A stretch of 64,000 nucleotides of DNA from Pampus argenteus (GCA_036937835.1 CM072862.1:9093501-9157500); one strand, 5' to 3'; numbered from the stretch's first letter, positions 47,636-60,760 are shown. The notes: generated from the sequence alone by a model not told the origin. Translations and numbers: made by a program.

Positions 47636-49173
47636 CATGCAAAACATAAATAAATAAAAAAAAAACAAGAACAATAAAACACCATACTGAGTGAGGAAAT
47701 TAGATATGAGAAGAGATAATTGATGTGTCATATAGGCTAAATCTAACAAATGGCAAAAGTAAGTCCTTACAACAAAACCCAAAAGAGACCTCAATCAACC
47801 AATTAAGTCATTCTTAATTATTTTTTAACAGTCACCCTCAAATTGAGCGGCTTGTTGGAGCCTATAAAGGAAAGAGACATGATCAACAAACAAGAAAGAC
47901 AAATCTTTACAGAGAGCAAAAGAAAGATGAAGGACATAAGTTGGACTGAGAAGTGTACAATGTATGTTTTTGTTGTTAAAAAGTCAAACAGATGAGGTAA
48001 GGCTTGTCCCCATTCCTCCTATAAGACCAAGTGTCATAGGCTTAGTGTTACTTTGGCACGCATACTAAAGACAAGCTTTGTCTAATAGCTGCTCTTTTTA
48101 TAGTCTCCTCTCTGCACTGCACCAAACCACAAGAGGTCTGGGCATACATCTTATATCAAACAGCGAAGGCCAGGAGAATTAAAGAAGAAAACATGTTTGT
48201 TGTCTCCCTTCCTCTGTTCATTAGCAGCAGTTGAGGAATTGTCCCCAGGAAACCTCGTTCTGGTTGTTTTCTGGACTGACTTTAGAGAAGTTCTACCAGT
48301 GGCATGTTTAAAAGATCATTTGTAGATATTCATCACAAACAAACCAGTCTCATTTAAAATGTCATGGCATAGTTTATTTGCGGGGCTTGTTTGCATTTGA
48401 GTAAACATAGTGGCATGAACATTTTATAAAAAGTATTCTTATTGATCTGGGATTTTCTAAAATAATTAAAAGTAATTAGTTAACACGCATTAATAAATGA
48501 GGAGAAGCTGTTGTCTTGCCTCTTTCCAGATGACACTGAAAGGGAGGGGGATAAAAGCCTGACCCACATATATAAAAAAAAATCCTCTGACAAGCCTTTC
48601 TCTGAAAAACAAAGTGTCAAATGTTACTGAGCGATCTCTCTTAAGTCCAAAATATCCATTATTTATCATAGCAGCAATAGCTAAATGTAGCCAGGTTTAA
48701 GGAATAACAATTACATGTTAAACATTGTTTAATTACAATTGATTTACAAATATCTCTGGTTTATTCCTACAGTAAAAAAAACTTGCAGGTTGAAGGCTAT
48801 ACAGTAGGTGATGTTGAATGTCCATTCCCATCAATATTTATTATTTATTATATTTATATTCCATCTCATTGGATTCAATAATAATTCAGTAAGTAGATTC
48901 AATAATGAATGCAGATAATAGCAGATTCAAATTCTATTCAATAGTATAAAAACTCCAACCCTAACTGCAAAGCCTCAGAAGAACTAGAAGTCTCTACGCT
49001 GCTGAAAATGTGTCTCTTCCTGAAGCAGAATGCAGGTTTCAAGCACATCCTATTTTTAGAAATTCTTAAGTAATCTTTAAGTTAAGCGTGCCTGTCTCTG
49101 GGTCTTCTGCATATAGTTAAATTAGTGTTAAGACACACATTAATTTCTTTAAAATAATGACTGTAGAACTAAA

Positions 49174-49207
49174 TTGTGCCCCTACATTTTTAAACTTGGG
49201 GGCACAA
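49174..49207. repeat. 9-bp stem inverted repeat
   Basis: TTGTGCCCC and GGGGCACAA are exact complements around a 16-base AT-rich spacer. Confidence 0.75.
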
Positions 49208-49394
49208 ATGCCTGTAAAATTAAGTGTAGCCCTCAGACTTTAGCAACAGTAGAATGACATCAACTGCAGTGCTGATTGGTTAAGCCCGTTAAACAAAATA
49301 CAATCACTAAAATTCTTCTTCTTAAACTTCTTCTAAACTTTTATATTAATTCACTTTTAACAACCTTATAATTATTAACTTGTAATTGTGTGGC

Positions 49395-49650
49395 AAGCCA
49401 TCCAGATATCCCAGTCTGGACCAACAGACTGACGATGCCATCTCTATAGCCACGTCACAAGCATGGCTGAACATTTAACAGCTAAATAAGACATAAGACC
49501 GGTGACTAAACACTATAGACTTGACTCAGACTTGCACTAAGTGACTACCGAGCTTCACTGATCACTTTAGTTTTTGTGCACACTGACTCCATTCTCTCTC
49601 TTCATTGACTACTATTGAGGTCATCTGCTTGACGCATGATGACACACAGG
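49395..49650. repeat. Dispersed repeat, copy A
   Basis: The part from 49503 (GACTAAACAC) to 49650 matches 51393-51538 at roughly 80% identity by eye. Upstream, CCAGTCTGGACC, AACAGACTGACGATGCCATC, and AGCCACGTCACAAGCATGGCT resemble a common fish interspersed repeat (GGACCAACAGACTGAC ... TGCCATCCCTAGAGCCACGC type). A small inverted repeat, CAGTCTG/CAGACTG, lies at 49414-49433. The class of element is unknown to me. Confidence 0.65.
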
Positions 49651-49888
49651 GAAACAGCACAGAGACATTTTACAAATGTGTTCGCACCTGTCTGAATGTG
49701 TCACAAACTGCGTGTTTACTGAACTTGTTGTGGTATCACTAGGATCAAAGGCAGTAACACACACACTGCCAATGAGCAGTCAGATTGTCGCAATTACCAG
49801 AGTCATTAGATAAAGTAAGAGAAGAAGAACGGTGATGTTTCAACACCCATCCTACTCCCTCTGGAACAAGAGCGAGAGGTGGCTAATT

Positions 49889-49893
<5 letters not shown>

Positions 49894-49919
<26 letters not shown>
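49894..49919. repeat. (CA)13 microsatellite
   Basis: A pure CA run. Confidence 0.97.
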
Positions 49920-50381
49920 GGCATGCAAACACACGCAAAAAGCTACGCCCACATGCCACTATTCACACATAAGGAATCACACTATAACATCAACAGGCAC
50001 ACTACGAGAGCTGCACAGGTGGTGCCTCGTATGAGGTCTGCACTCCACATCAAAAGGACACCTCTGACATTTCAGATCGCTCACAAATAATGATGCACAG
50101 AAATCTTTTGCCACTACAAAGGCAGAACAAAAGAACTGACATGAAAGAGAAGTCAATAAACATAAGGCGTTTAATAAAACATTTTTTTTTTTTTGCTGAA
50201 TTCACAACAAAGGTTTTCACAGTTTTCTCTCTCTCACGACACAACAAAAAGAAACGAGAGAACTGTTGAGTCGCATGATTGACTGAGAAGAGTGGCAACG
50301 ATCGAGTAGTTTTCTGTTGAGATAGGCCAGCCCTGATTAGACTAGAAAAAAGTGAGAGCAGCATTGGCGTGTCAGTAAAAA

Positions 50382-50384
<3 letters not shown>

Positions 50385-50430
<46 letters not shown>
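50385..50430. repeat. (GT)23 microsatellite
   Basis: A pure GT run of 46 bases. It produces the His/Thr string in a 144-codon minus frame at 50050-50484. Confidence 0.99.
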
Positions 50431-50432
<2 letters not shown>

Positions 50433-51241
50433 GAGAGTTGTGGTCAACATACACATCACACATACGGTAATATCTAACACACAAGTTTGATCATTTGTTT
50501 ACTGTCACAGTATCACAGTATATAAGACACATAGAAAGTTTCTGTTAATAACATGAAACACAGTGGCTCACAACGTGTATGAAATATGACCAGTGTCAAA
50601 GTATGCTGCACACAACCCCACAAGCTGTGTTGAAAATACACGCAGACACACACACACACTGAACAGCAGCTGCACAGAGAGCATGTGCCCAGTACAGAGG
50701 CAGCTGAGTGAGTAGGAGCAGTGGCTTACAGATGTTCAGTGTCCCACAGCAGTTGTTGGAGCTACAGTGAAGTGTCAGCCCAGGAGGACGGAGAGCCGCG
50801 GCACAGCGGCATCGAAACAGAATGGAACATGAGGTCACACTCAAAGCCTCATAGCCCACAGCTCCTCAAACTGCTGGCACTGCCAACAGCCTGTGAGAAC
50901 ACTTCAAGTCAACACACGTCAGGCGGCTAGATGATGACTAATCTGAATTTCACCAAGATATTTAAATAAATGGTGGTACATTACCCATATGGAAAAGGTA
51001 ACAGGTTGTTAAAATATACCAACCAATTTTATTTCCTCAGTCTAGCAAAACCAATGTAACATGAGGCAAAGGCGGTTCCAAAAAAACTATAAGAAAACTG
51101 ATTTCTAACAATGATTTCTTATTATATTCTTAATCAATACAATGTGACAGTTTTGTTGATCGACAGTAGACCTCTTTAGTATTTTTTACAGGCTGGTTAT
51201 ATACAGTAGGCTGGCCTGCATTTTGTAGCTGACTTGACTAA

Positions 51242-51281
51242 ACAGTTGTGACTGTCAGTATTTGTTGGATGATCTGGTCAT
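51242..51281 (+). repeat. 40-bp direct repeat, copy 1
   Basis: Begins ACAGTTGTGACTGTCAGTAT and matches 51586-51625 at 36 of 40 positions. The two copies lie 344 bp apart and flank copy B of the dispersed repeat. Confidence 0.85.
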
Positions 51282-51392
51282 GACACAAAATGTTAATTTA
51301 TCAAACCTTTTAAGCTCACGTCAACACTACATTAAACATGCACTAATATTCCAGTAACAGTTTATGCAGATTGAGACTTCACTCAGACCTAT

Positions 51393-51538
51393 GACTAAAC
51401 ACTGAAGACTTGATTCAGACTTGCATTAAATGACTACCAAGCTTCACTGACTAAATCACTTATTTGTGCACACCGATTCCATTTCTCCTCTTCACTGACC
51501 ACCATTGGGGTCTACCTGACACATGATGACACACAGAG
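51393..51538. repeat. Dispersed repeat, copy B
   Basis: From GACTAAACAC to ACACACAG this segment aligns with 49503-49650 with small indels and about 80% identity. The copies share GCTTCACTGA, TTTGTGCACAC and a ...CATGATGACACACAG end. Both are in the same orientation, 1.9 kb apart. Confidence 0.85.
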
Positions 51539-51585
51539 CAAGAGTGTCATGGACTGAAAAAACATATTTAAAGTTTAAACAACAC

Positions 51586-51625
51586 ACAGTTGTGTCTGTC
51601 AGTATTTGATGGATGACCTGCTCAT
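51586..51625 (+). repeat. 40-bp direct repeat, copy 2
   Basis: Begins ACAGTTGTGTCTGTCAGTAT. See copy 1 at 51242-51281. Confidence 0.85.
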
Positions 51626-53439
51626 TAAAAAAAAGCTAATTTGAGGCCCACACAAACTCCACCTTTAACTTTGAGAAAAGCTACATCTGTACAGTATAAA
51701 TACAATTAACTTGACCCAACATCAGACACTGTCCTATGTAAATCTCAACAAACACTGAGTTTTGTTTTAGAGTTGAATGACAGCAGAATTGCTCTTTAGT
51801 AAATGGGCTGGGGAAGCTGCATAAATGGTCGTTAACATTAAGTCATTGCTTTTCCAGGTGGTCTGTGCCAAGGCGAAAATGGCTCTGGTCATAGGTCAGT
51901 GTTGTCTTTTTTTTCTTTTTCTTTTTTCTCCTCTGGTGTGGTACTGTAAAACACCTCTTGATGTTGAGACGCCTCTTAAAACCTTTCCTGTTGAAGAGAC
52001 CCCTTGCATAGCTGTGTCCAAGCCTTCTCATGCTGGCTTTGGACAGCCTAACCCAGACTGCATGATGTATCCTGAAGACAAACCCAGATGAAACCAACTG
52101 GTGATTTCCTCTGTGTTTCAACATTCGGTGTTCCATTTCAAATAGATGATGCAATATAATTTTAAAGTTCACTTGATGTTATTTTTGATGTTAAAATGAC
52201 TAAGCTTGTTCCTTTTTTTCCACATTTCAAACATTCAACACGGGTGTCCAGGCTTTTTATGTTGGTCTGCGTGCACATGCATCACAGGCTTTGTGAGTGT
52301 TGTGTTTGTCTGTGTGTACATGCATGTGTGCATGTGTGTGTCTGTGTGTGCTTAAGCTGAAGGATCACACACACAGGGTAGTATAACATGAATATTCTGC
52401 TTTGCGTCTGGCTGCGGTCTCCCTTGGTATGGGGAGCCGTGAAGCTAGAGGTGGGGGTGGTGGTTGGGAAGGGTTACACACTCTAATAGGCTACCCAGGG
52501 ACCTGACGCCACTCTCCTGAGACACATGGGCTCCATACATCCCGGCCTGCAGCCTTTGTCAAAATGCACACTTCCTTAAATATTCCTTTTCAAATCCATT
52601 AACACCAAACTCACATCCACACCCAATTAGGCTAAGCAGGCAAACTTCATAGCAACTATATAAGACACGTGGCATGAAAAAGTTCTGATATGGAGTGTGT
52701 ATGGACGACGGGTGTGTGATTGTCCGTGTGAAATTAAATTAAATTTCATAACACATGATGATTGAAGATGACATGAAAAAAGACCATGCTGTGATTACAA
52801 TAATTAATACAATAACCTTTGCATTTGTGTATCTGCCGTCAAGAAATACAAATCTGTATCTGTATGTAACACTTGTGTGTGTATATGTGAGTGTGCATGT
52901 GTGTGCTTCACCTGTCTCCACGACCACCATGCAAAGCAGTGTGCCTCCTGCCCCCTTTAATCAGAGTAGCACAATGGCGAGGCTAAAGCCGCTTTATCTC
53001 TACACAATCAGATTAGAGAGGATTGCTGCTCTGCTAAGCACCACAAAGTAAAGCGCAGCCCTCCCCTCTGGATCAAGATGATTTGATTAATAATTCGTGA
53101 TCATATTATCCCTTAAGAAGCATAAATTGTTTTATTCTTATTTATTTATATTCCATTTGTTTCTATGTTTTTTCACCCGACGGTTCCTAAGGCTAAACAG
53201 AGATAGGAAAGAGAAAGATTATCTTCTCCACCTGAGCAAGTGCTATCTCCACCTCCCTCCCACTCTTTCTCCCTTAATTCCTTTCTCCCCTCCGCTTACT
53301 AGTTGTGGTTTGTTGTTAGTTCCGCCAGTGACCAGATGGGGGTGCCATGCCTGCTGCACACAGCGGGGGCCTCCTCCACACCTAATCTCATCAAAATAAA
53401 CATGCCAGCAGTTGTCAGCTTCTTCTGCAGCGAGAGGCA

Positions 53440-53620
53440 AGGAGGGAGGGTGCTATAGAAACAGGTCAGGCTAATCATGCATATAATTGCATTTTGACAT
53501 TTTGGGCTACAGGGACCAGACCTTTGGATATCAGGTTATCCTTGAAGCACTTAAGTGATTAACAAATGAAAATGCAGCTCTGAAACTTAATTAGATATTA
53601 TGTCTCGTCCATGCCTACAG
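53440..53620. promoter_or_regulatory. Candidate enhancer-like block with NKX palindrome
   Basis: CACTTAAGTG (53548-53557) is a perfect palindrome made of two overlapping NKX2-type CACTTAA sites. Nearby are CTAATCATGCATATAATTGC, GATATCAGGTTATCC (GATA), GTGATTAACAAATG and CTTAATTAGATATTA. Complex, repeat-free, and without a supported frame. Confidence 0.32.
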
Positions 53621-53779
53621 GGTTGGGTTTTAAGGTAGCTGTTGTGTGGGTGGGGGAGTAACAAGAGGTGAAGAAAGGAGAGTTTTTTTTATGCCTCACC
53701 AGAAGACATCACTGTGCAAATAATTTGTTTCCAAAATGTAGTACTTTCATTTTGGGAATATATTATTTCTTAAACAAAT

Positions 53780-53960
53780 CCCTCAATATTAACTGCAGCT
53801 GGTGATTAGAGTTTCTGATTTATAGTCTCCAGACTGTGTGTATGACCCTGGTCGCAATCATTAAATGGCAAGGAAGTGAGAGGACTTCATCATTAGCTTT
53901 CTTCAACTTCCTTGTTTGCTCTTAGGAATAATTACAGTTACCCTCCCCAGTGGCACAGTT
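53780..53960. promoter_or_regulatory. Possible conserved regulatory block
   Basis: Complex DNA with GCAGCTGGTGATTAGAG, CAATCATTAAATGGC, CATCATTAGC, TAGGAATAATTAC. Lies 160 bp past the NKX-motif block and may belong to the same element. Confidence 0.25.
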
Positions 53961-54023
53961 AAGGAAAAGAAACATTTATCCTCCATTTTCATCAAAAAGC
54001 CGCTTTGGGCAGTGAGAATCAGG

Positions 54024-54070
54024 CCTCTCTCCCTCTCCCTCTCTCTCTCTCTCTCTCCCTCCCTTTCTCT
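54024..54070. repeat. (CT)n pyrimidine tract
   Basis: CCCTCT and (CT)n units, part of a pyrimidine-rich segment to about 54115. Confidence 0.92.
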
Positions 54071-54639
54071 GTACTTTTTTTGCTCTCTCTTTCACTTTCT
54101 TTGTCTCCCCCTCACTTACCCAACATAGATTAGTGTAAACAGCTGCAGGTTATCACCATGCTATTCTGCAAAATCTAAATTCACTCTCAAAGAAAAAGAG
54201 ACCCCAGAGTTAAATTGCTCGACTGGTCTGCAATAATTTGTTTTTCCATTACCTGGTGTTTCACATTTCAATAAACATAGGAAAACATAATTAGATGACT
54301 ATCTATGGGGCAGGTTCACTTGACAAAAATGGAGATGTTACGGCTGACATAGTATGGAAAGAACTGGTTGTGAACACATTCCTTGCAAGTATGTATCATA
54401 ATTACTGCTTTTAGGGGTTTTTTCATCTCTTTATTTTAATCATTTTTCTTGGTTTGCTCTAGTTTTTAAGAATCTATATATTTAGTATTGTATACAGCTG
54501 TTCAGGAAAATGCCACATGCTATGCTGTTATATTGTTATTATCAAATATTGGCATTATAACTTTCATCACAACCATTTTAGAATTTAAATTTTGGTACTG
54601 GAAGTGTTCAGGTTCCGTGTGGAGAGCAAAAGAGGTTGA

Positions 54640-54720
54640 TTACAATGACTGAAATGCTATCTCTGAACCCATTAATTATCGCCTGACGATGATTTAGCTT
54701 TTTAAAATGTATCTTCATTC
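54640..54720. promoter_or_regulatory. Possible conserved regulatory block
   Basis: CCCATTAATTATCGCC, then TGACGATGATTTAGC: an ideal paired-homeodomain-like ATTA/TAAT core with flanking CpGs. Confidence 0.22.
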
Positions 54721-56986
54721 ATATGCACATATCCATTTACAGAGATTAGCTGACATCCGTTGTCTCAAGTTGCTAATCACATTGTAAACAACAACAACAA
54801 CACATGGAAGAAAGGAGTCTTTTCCCGGATATCCGCTTGCTACACTGGAACCCCTAAAATATTTGTCCCCAGAGGTTAAATCATCAGACAGATAGCCAGT
54901 GGGTTCCAAGATTTCTGCTCAGCCCTCATTTTATCCCCATGTTGAAACCAGCCCTAGAACAAGATTAGCTACTTTTCCACTTTACTAATTCATGGGTCAA
55001 CGTAAGCCTTTGAACACTAAGGCCACAATCCATCTCCTTATCTTGCTTTATCTGTCTCTAGTCTCCACATTGCTTTTGTCCCTCTGAAGTACAGATTCAC
55101 TCCATTTAGTTTCCTGATTCCTTTTGCTGCTTCTGCTCCATCAGACATGGTCACTTATCATAAGGTTGACTCTTCCAAACCACGAATCCCCCGGCAGTGC
55201 TAGTAGAGAATGTACAGTACCTGCTTGCTAAGGCCAATTACAGAATCCAGAAGAAGACCACTGATCTGGGAGCAAGACTGAGATACACTTGACGTGTTTA
55301 AGTAAACTTGCTTTTAATTAATTAGATCTAGTGGTACAAACATAGTGATTGATTTCTGTGGTTCAACAGTATGGTATGTGGAATTTGTAAGTGTATTCAA
55401 ACAGCACCTCTCAGAGACCACCATTAATCATGAAAATATAGCCAACCTAAAAAAGTCTCCCTCCACTTAAACATATGTCTTATTGTTGCCTCGCTATGAT
55501 GTTTGAATGAAGAATGAAGTATGTGTGTGTGTGAGTGTGACACAAGAAGGATGTTTGCACATTAAGCTGCATCATATGTTGACTGTTGCTTCATTCTGAT
55601 GGAAGACTAGTTTGACACATAACATTTTTTAACACAGTTACTAATGTTAAATCCTGTTGATTATGTATTTCAGTTTTGTGAATGTTGCACTGACTGGATG
55701 TCATAATCTAATATATTAAAGTTTCTGAACAAGAGTTAAATTTAAATTATTCAGGGTTATTGAAGGACAAGTCCTTCGTATAGTAACAATATCAAACGTG
55801 TAAGCATCAGTAGCACTCAATGTGATATGGACACGTGAGTGCTAGTGCTGTCAGCCCCCTCCACCCTATCCTGTTCAGAGCTCATCATAAGCACAAAGAC
55901 TGTGATGAAGACATGGCTCCCAACAGACGTCCTGGACCATGTCTGTGTTTGTGCCTCTGTTTCATGAGACAACAAGAGCCGTCAGTCAGAAAGGATAGAC
56001 GGGGAGAGGGAGGGATGCTCGGGGGGTTGGGGTTGAGGATGTGGGAGGGTGGACAAGAGAAGACTGGGTCTCAGCTGTCACCTCTGTACACTCACATATG
56101 GCACAGTGTCCTAGCAGCACTATGTTAAATGACAAAGAGCCCTCCCTCTCCATCATCATAGACAGACACACCTTTACAGACACCTCTCTCTGTCTGTAGA
56201 TCTGCACACATGCAGATGTCTACACACACAAACACACACTCACAGACCAGCACACACATTTTCAGATATGTATGATACAATCTCACAACCATACATGTAC
56301 ACTAGTACGCACACACCAAAACATGCACAAAGCACATTCACGGGCAGGCATGCTCATCTCCTGCATTTTGCATAGGTGACACTTTTCATTATTCAAAGCT
56401 TCGTTCTGGGGATGTGGTGTGCACATCGAGAGGCGACATGCACTCTCTCCAAACAAGGTACACCTTAATTATACATGCTCAGACTACAGGCATTGCATTT
56501 TGGTGTGTGTTTATATGTGGGACATGTGCATAAGCATCGTCAGAACCTTTTGCATGTCTGTATGCATATGTGTGTATAGTCAGCACCTCTATGTGGACAT
56601 CTGCATATTAAAAACTATATATTCTTAACAGGCTCACTAGTGCAGATGTACATATGTAATAGAGTTACAGTTTAAATCCCATATTATCTGCTAACAAGCC
56701 ACAATAAGTTCCAAGCAGTCAGTTCAATAATTGTACAGTATGTTGCATGTGTGAAAACCTTGAGCCAGCCAGCCTGTATTAGCTAAGCCTATTCAGTGTG
56801 AACAGATGAGATACAGTGTGTCGTAAAGGGCTCCCACCTGACCCGCCGCTCATCAGAGCCAACCTCCGCTAAAAGCCCTCGACAAAACGTATTTGTATTG
56901 TTGTTGTTTGCCTAGTCTCTTTATCTGCCTGACAGGGTTTCAAACTTGAACATCCCTTTAGACACAGCAGTGATGAAAAAATTTAA

Positions 56987-57058
56987 AAGATGGCGGCTCC
57001 TGTCGTTTACTTAGCGTTACAGCTCACCGTGAAACACACAAGTAGACTTTCATTTTAG
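56987..57058 (+). other. YY1-type motif overlapping a 22-codon start-like frame
   Basis: AAGATGGCGGC (56987-56997) is the full YY1 consensus, and its ATG is in good Kozak context (AAGATGG). The frame encodes MAAPVVYLALQLTV and ends at TAG (57056-57058), 22 codons. YY1 sites over a start codon are typical of vertebrate housekeeping genes whose protein begins MAA. The frame is very short and no donor of good strength follows, so it may be a decayed 5' end, a transposon piece or chance. Confidence 0.2.
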
Positions 57059-57298
57059 GCGATTACACCAGATTAAAATTCCTATTAATGTTAGAGACTG
57101 CACGTTCCCTTAGAAGAGGCCTTCGCTTTGAGTGTCGACACAATAGTGCATTAGAACAGTGAGCATCACATTAACCAGCAGCACTGGCAGCTCAGAGGTG
57201 CAGCAAGACAAGGATTTTCAGCTTGATTGGGTTTTCATCTTGGAGCAAAGCAATGAATTATTTATTTTCAGACTGGAATTTGTGTGTGAGAGTATACA

Positions 57299-57299
<1 letters not shown>

Positions 57300-57332
<33 letters not shown>
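57300..57332. repeat. (GT)16 microsatellite
   Basis: A pure GT run. Confidence 0.98.
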
Positions 57333-57335
<3 letters not shown>

Positions 57336-60300
57336 ATTGTGTGTGTGTGGACGAAAAAGCCAAGCCAAGGTAAATACTTTGAAACATTCTACCTTTCTCT
57401 TGATGCAGAAAAACAACAAGCTTCAGGGTCAGAGTGCAACGTTCCCAAAAGTGAAATTCCAGCAATTATTCACGGGAGATCCACAGCAGGTGCTCAGGGC
57501 AACATGTCCACACCCTTGAGTGGGCAGAGGAGACTGACAGGCCCATTATAAAACGGCCCGCGTGACAGATAAATATTTCAGACACAAATAAATAAAGGAT
57601 GCCCGGCGTTTTCCCTCTGAATGACTTTTCACAGCTGAATGCTCACGGCTGCTTGCACCAGGATCTCCTGACGGCACCCTTCACCCCTTCTTCACCATCA
57701 CCCCACAACCCTTTCCACCCAAGGCTCTATGCGACACCCCAAAACAGGCCACTAACCCCTCCTGATGTAGCACAAGCCCAAAATATACACACACACAACC
57801 ACAGTCCTCTATCTTCCCTACACACATCCCCTGGGCAGCCGCATGCAGGTAAAGATGCTGCTCCACCATTTCTGGGTACAAAGAAGCAATTAATGGATAT
57901 GACTGTAACAGGGTGTCTAGAAAGGCCTTCCTATTGTGTTGGTGGATTTCTCTCTGTCAAGCAAACGCAGTCAGAGTCAGTGCCCATTGTTGTCCAGTAA
58001 TTACTGTAATGTGTGAAATACATGTTGAATTGTAATGACTTTGTTCTTTATTTATTTATTTTTTGACTAACGTTACCTATGATGTGATTATAAATGGGTT
58101 AGGTTGGAGTCTCTCGTGGGATATGTTAAAAAATAATAGATTTCATTTAATAGTAGATTAAGTGTGTTAAATGTCTGTGGGTGTAATAGGCACGGGCCTA
58201 TTACATGGGCGTCTCCTCTGCCCTTCCCAATAGTTTATGGATTACTTTGCTCACTTTATTAGGGCAGCGTGCCATCCCAGCGGAGCGCAGTGTGATAATT
58301 CAATTAAAAGGAAAATGATGAGATATTTCTGTGGTTACAATCTAAGAGACGCCAGATGGGAATCTTGCTGCTACTCTCTCCCTTTCCTACAAGAAAAAAG
58401 ATGGGGGAAAAAAGAGTAAAAATGGAGACAAAGCAGGACAGACAGAGTGTCCCAACAGTATTAGTTCTCTCCTCTAAGGTATACACTAGGAAAAGATAGG
58501 AGACAAGCATAAGATGAGAGATCAGACTAAGTGACGGGAAATCTCAGATCAGCTTCCTCAAAATATAGAACAGTGTGCTTTGTTAAGGCTACATTTGTAG
58601 CAAAGTTTCAGACAGTTGAAGTCCCTTCTATGCACAGTGCTGAGAACGACTACCTCGACAGCAGAAGCTATAGACTGTATAAAAAAAACATGTAAATGGC
58701 AGTACTGACATGCATTTTAGTTCAGATATCAGATAAGCACTGTATCTGGCTAGAATTCAGGTTTGCCTGCGTTAGACCCATTCAAATGTTTCTACTGTGT
58801 GTATAGTAGTTTGGATATCAGGTTTTTACTTTGATGTCCTGCTGGGCGGCACAGAGAAAGCAACTCTTCTACCAATGGGACTATTACAACAGACAAGTTG
58901 AAATCCTGAGAACACAAGGTCTTTCTGGCTGTCTTTTTGTCCATCTCTCCTTCTTTCACTTTCTCCCTCTCCATCTTTTCCAATATTTCCCCTTCAACAT
59001 CTCCCTAACAAAAATCATGTTGAGCGGTGTTAGCATTGAGATAAAAAGAATGCTAAAATATTAATGGAGGTGTGCTTTGTTCTGGCGAGCACAGAGATGT
59101 GGAGACGAAGTTCTTCTGACTGATAGAAACCAGGTCTGATTCATTAGCTGGGGTGTCTGTGTGAGGAAGTCCACAGAGGGCTGCCACCTCCACTGAGATT
59201 GCTGGGTAGGCCAACCCCCACCACACACACACCCTTTCAATCAAGCCCTCCCATGCACTCTCTGTCTCTCTCCTCCTTCCCCTTCATTCTCTCTATCATT
59301 ATCCCCACCTCCTTATTCTCTATGTAATGCTTTAAAATCAAATCTCTCAAAACCATGCTTTATTGTCTTATGAATTCTTTACATATTATCATCTCATCCT
59401 CCTCCTCCTCTCCAGTGATAAGGTTCAATTTACCTTCCTCCAACCTAACTCCCCTGTATGCATGTTGTTTTTCTTTCTACTGCCTCTCCAGATGCGGATG
59501 TAAAAGGGAATCAAGAAGAAAAAAAAAAACTTGTTCCCTATCTCCACTCATCACTAGATCTTGGGGTAAACAACCCAGAGACCTAAGACTTAGGATCTGG
59601 TGCACTGGTACCCACAGTGACTGCCTTTGAGAGGTAAAATGCTACACATTCACACATATATTTGAATTATGCCAGGCTGCCCAGGGAAGACTGCACCACA
59701 GGGAAAGTCCAGCTTCGTTATCTGTCTCTCTTTTTTCACATCTTTTACTCTACCTCACTATCCACTTTCCCTGTGAGACAGAGATGATCAAACCATACTG
59801 AGTGGACACAGTCCCTCCACAAACTGGAAAAGGAAAGCCTAGAGAGAGTAACAGAACGAGAGATGGAAATTATAGACTCCAAAAGTGCTTTCTTCCACAA
59901 TCCCTTAAAAAGATGAATGGCCTCCCCAAAGAATGGGGCACAGCTCATTGGGATAGTCTAAGAACAAGATTGAGGATTTCTGGGAAATGTTTTATCTTTG
60001 TTATGCTCTCATTGAAACAAAAATCAATAGAGCAACATGAGGATAAAAAGACAAAGATAACAATGAGGCTAGATAAAGTAAAGTTTTCACAGATGTCTTG
60101 ATACTTGTTAAGAAAAGTACTACACTTGTGACTTTGTTCCAGGATTAAAACTTATTAAGTTGGGTTTCTGTGTAAGAAAACTCTTGAACAACAACTACTT
60201 GCCAAAACATTATGGTAAAATCAGTGCATGAAGACTTCTTGATTTTTGGGTTGGAATTCACAACGGATGTAAACGAGCTGTAATGTCTGTTGTGGTTTAT

Positions 60301-60760
60301 ATGCATCTATTGTGGATTGTTGGAATACAGCTTTATTCTTGTTCAAATGGTTTGTAGTAGTCTACTGGGAAGTTGGAGAAATATGGGGACACATGTTCTA
60401 CTTGTTCACTGTGTAAACAAGACTTGACAACCTTACCTGATGCAAGAGCCTGATAATGCCCTGTACAATAGAAAGCCAACAACTGAGATGCTTTATTTCC
60501 TGAAATAAACAGTTATGAGCTAAGAAATAAAAATTATGTTTGAGACCCTCATATCTAGTGTTTTGTTAAATTATATTATATAGTTGTTTTATTATTATTT
60601 GTTCATACTAGTGTTTGTATTAGATTATCTATATTATATTGTATGTTATGTATTATACTGGATGTTAATTTATAAGGTATATAATATAATTTATATTATT
60701 TTATACAATCGGTTGTATTATAACATGCACAAATATATATATAACACATACATTAATTTA

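Larger units (their letters stand above)
41722..49394. other. Noncoding stretch, no gene recognised
   Basis: AT-rich overall, especially 42.3-42.7 kb and 45.6-45.9 kb, with short frames throughout. It contains one exon-like segment, one retroposon end and several enhancer-like blocks listed separately. In 48.84-48.95 kb the words AGATTCAATAAT and AGATTCAAAT recur, a faint degenerate repeat. Nothing recognised in 42.7-43.6 kb or 47.9-48.8 kb. Confidence 0.65.
51627..56986. other. Noncoding stretch, no gene recognised
   Basis: Contains a GT-rich imperfect run (52309-52350), pyrimidine-rich DNA (53223-53292), CA-rich DNA (56221-56330), and several enhancer-like blocks listed separately. An 88-codon plus frame at 51825-52091 and a 97-codon frame at 55835-56128 have no recognised domain. 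Confidence 0.65.

Noticed and set aside
50050..50484. 144-codon minus frame
   Set aside because: Includes a translated (GT)n array, and the rest has no recognisable domain.
51825..52091. 88-codon plus frame with a hydrophobic segment
   Set aside because: The hydrophobic part comes from a T-rich run; no signal of selection can be seen.
55600..55611. TGGAAGACTAGT, identical to the first 12 bases of miR-7
   Set aside because: The rest of the mature sequence does not match and no pairing star arm follows within 60 bases.
57599..58000. 133-codon proline-rich plus frame
   Set aside because: Low-complexity C-rich DNA explains the composition; no family match or splice context.
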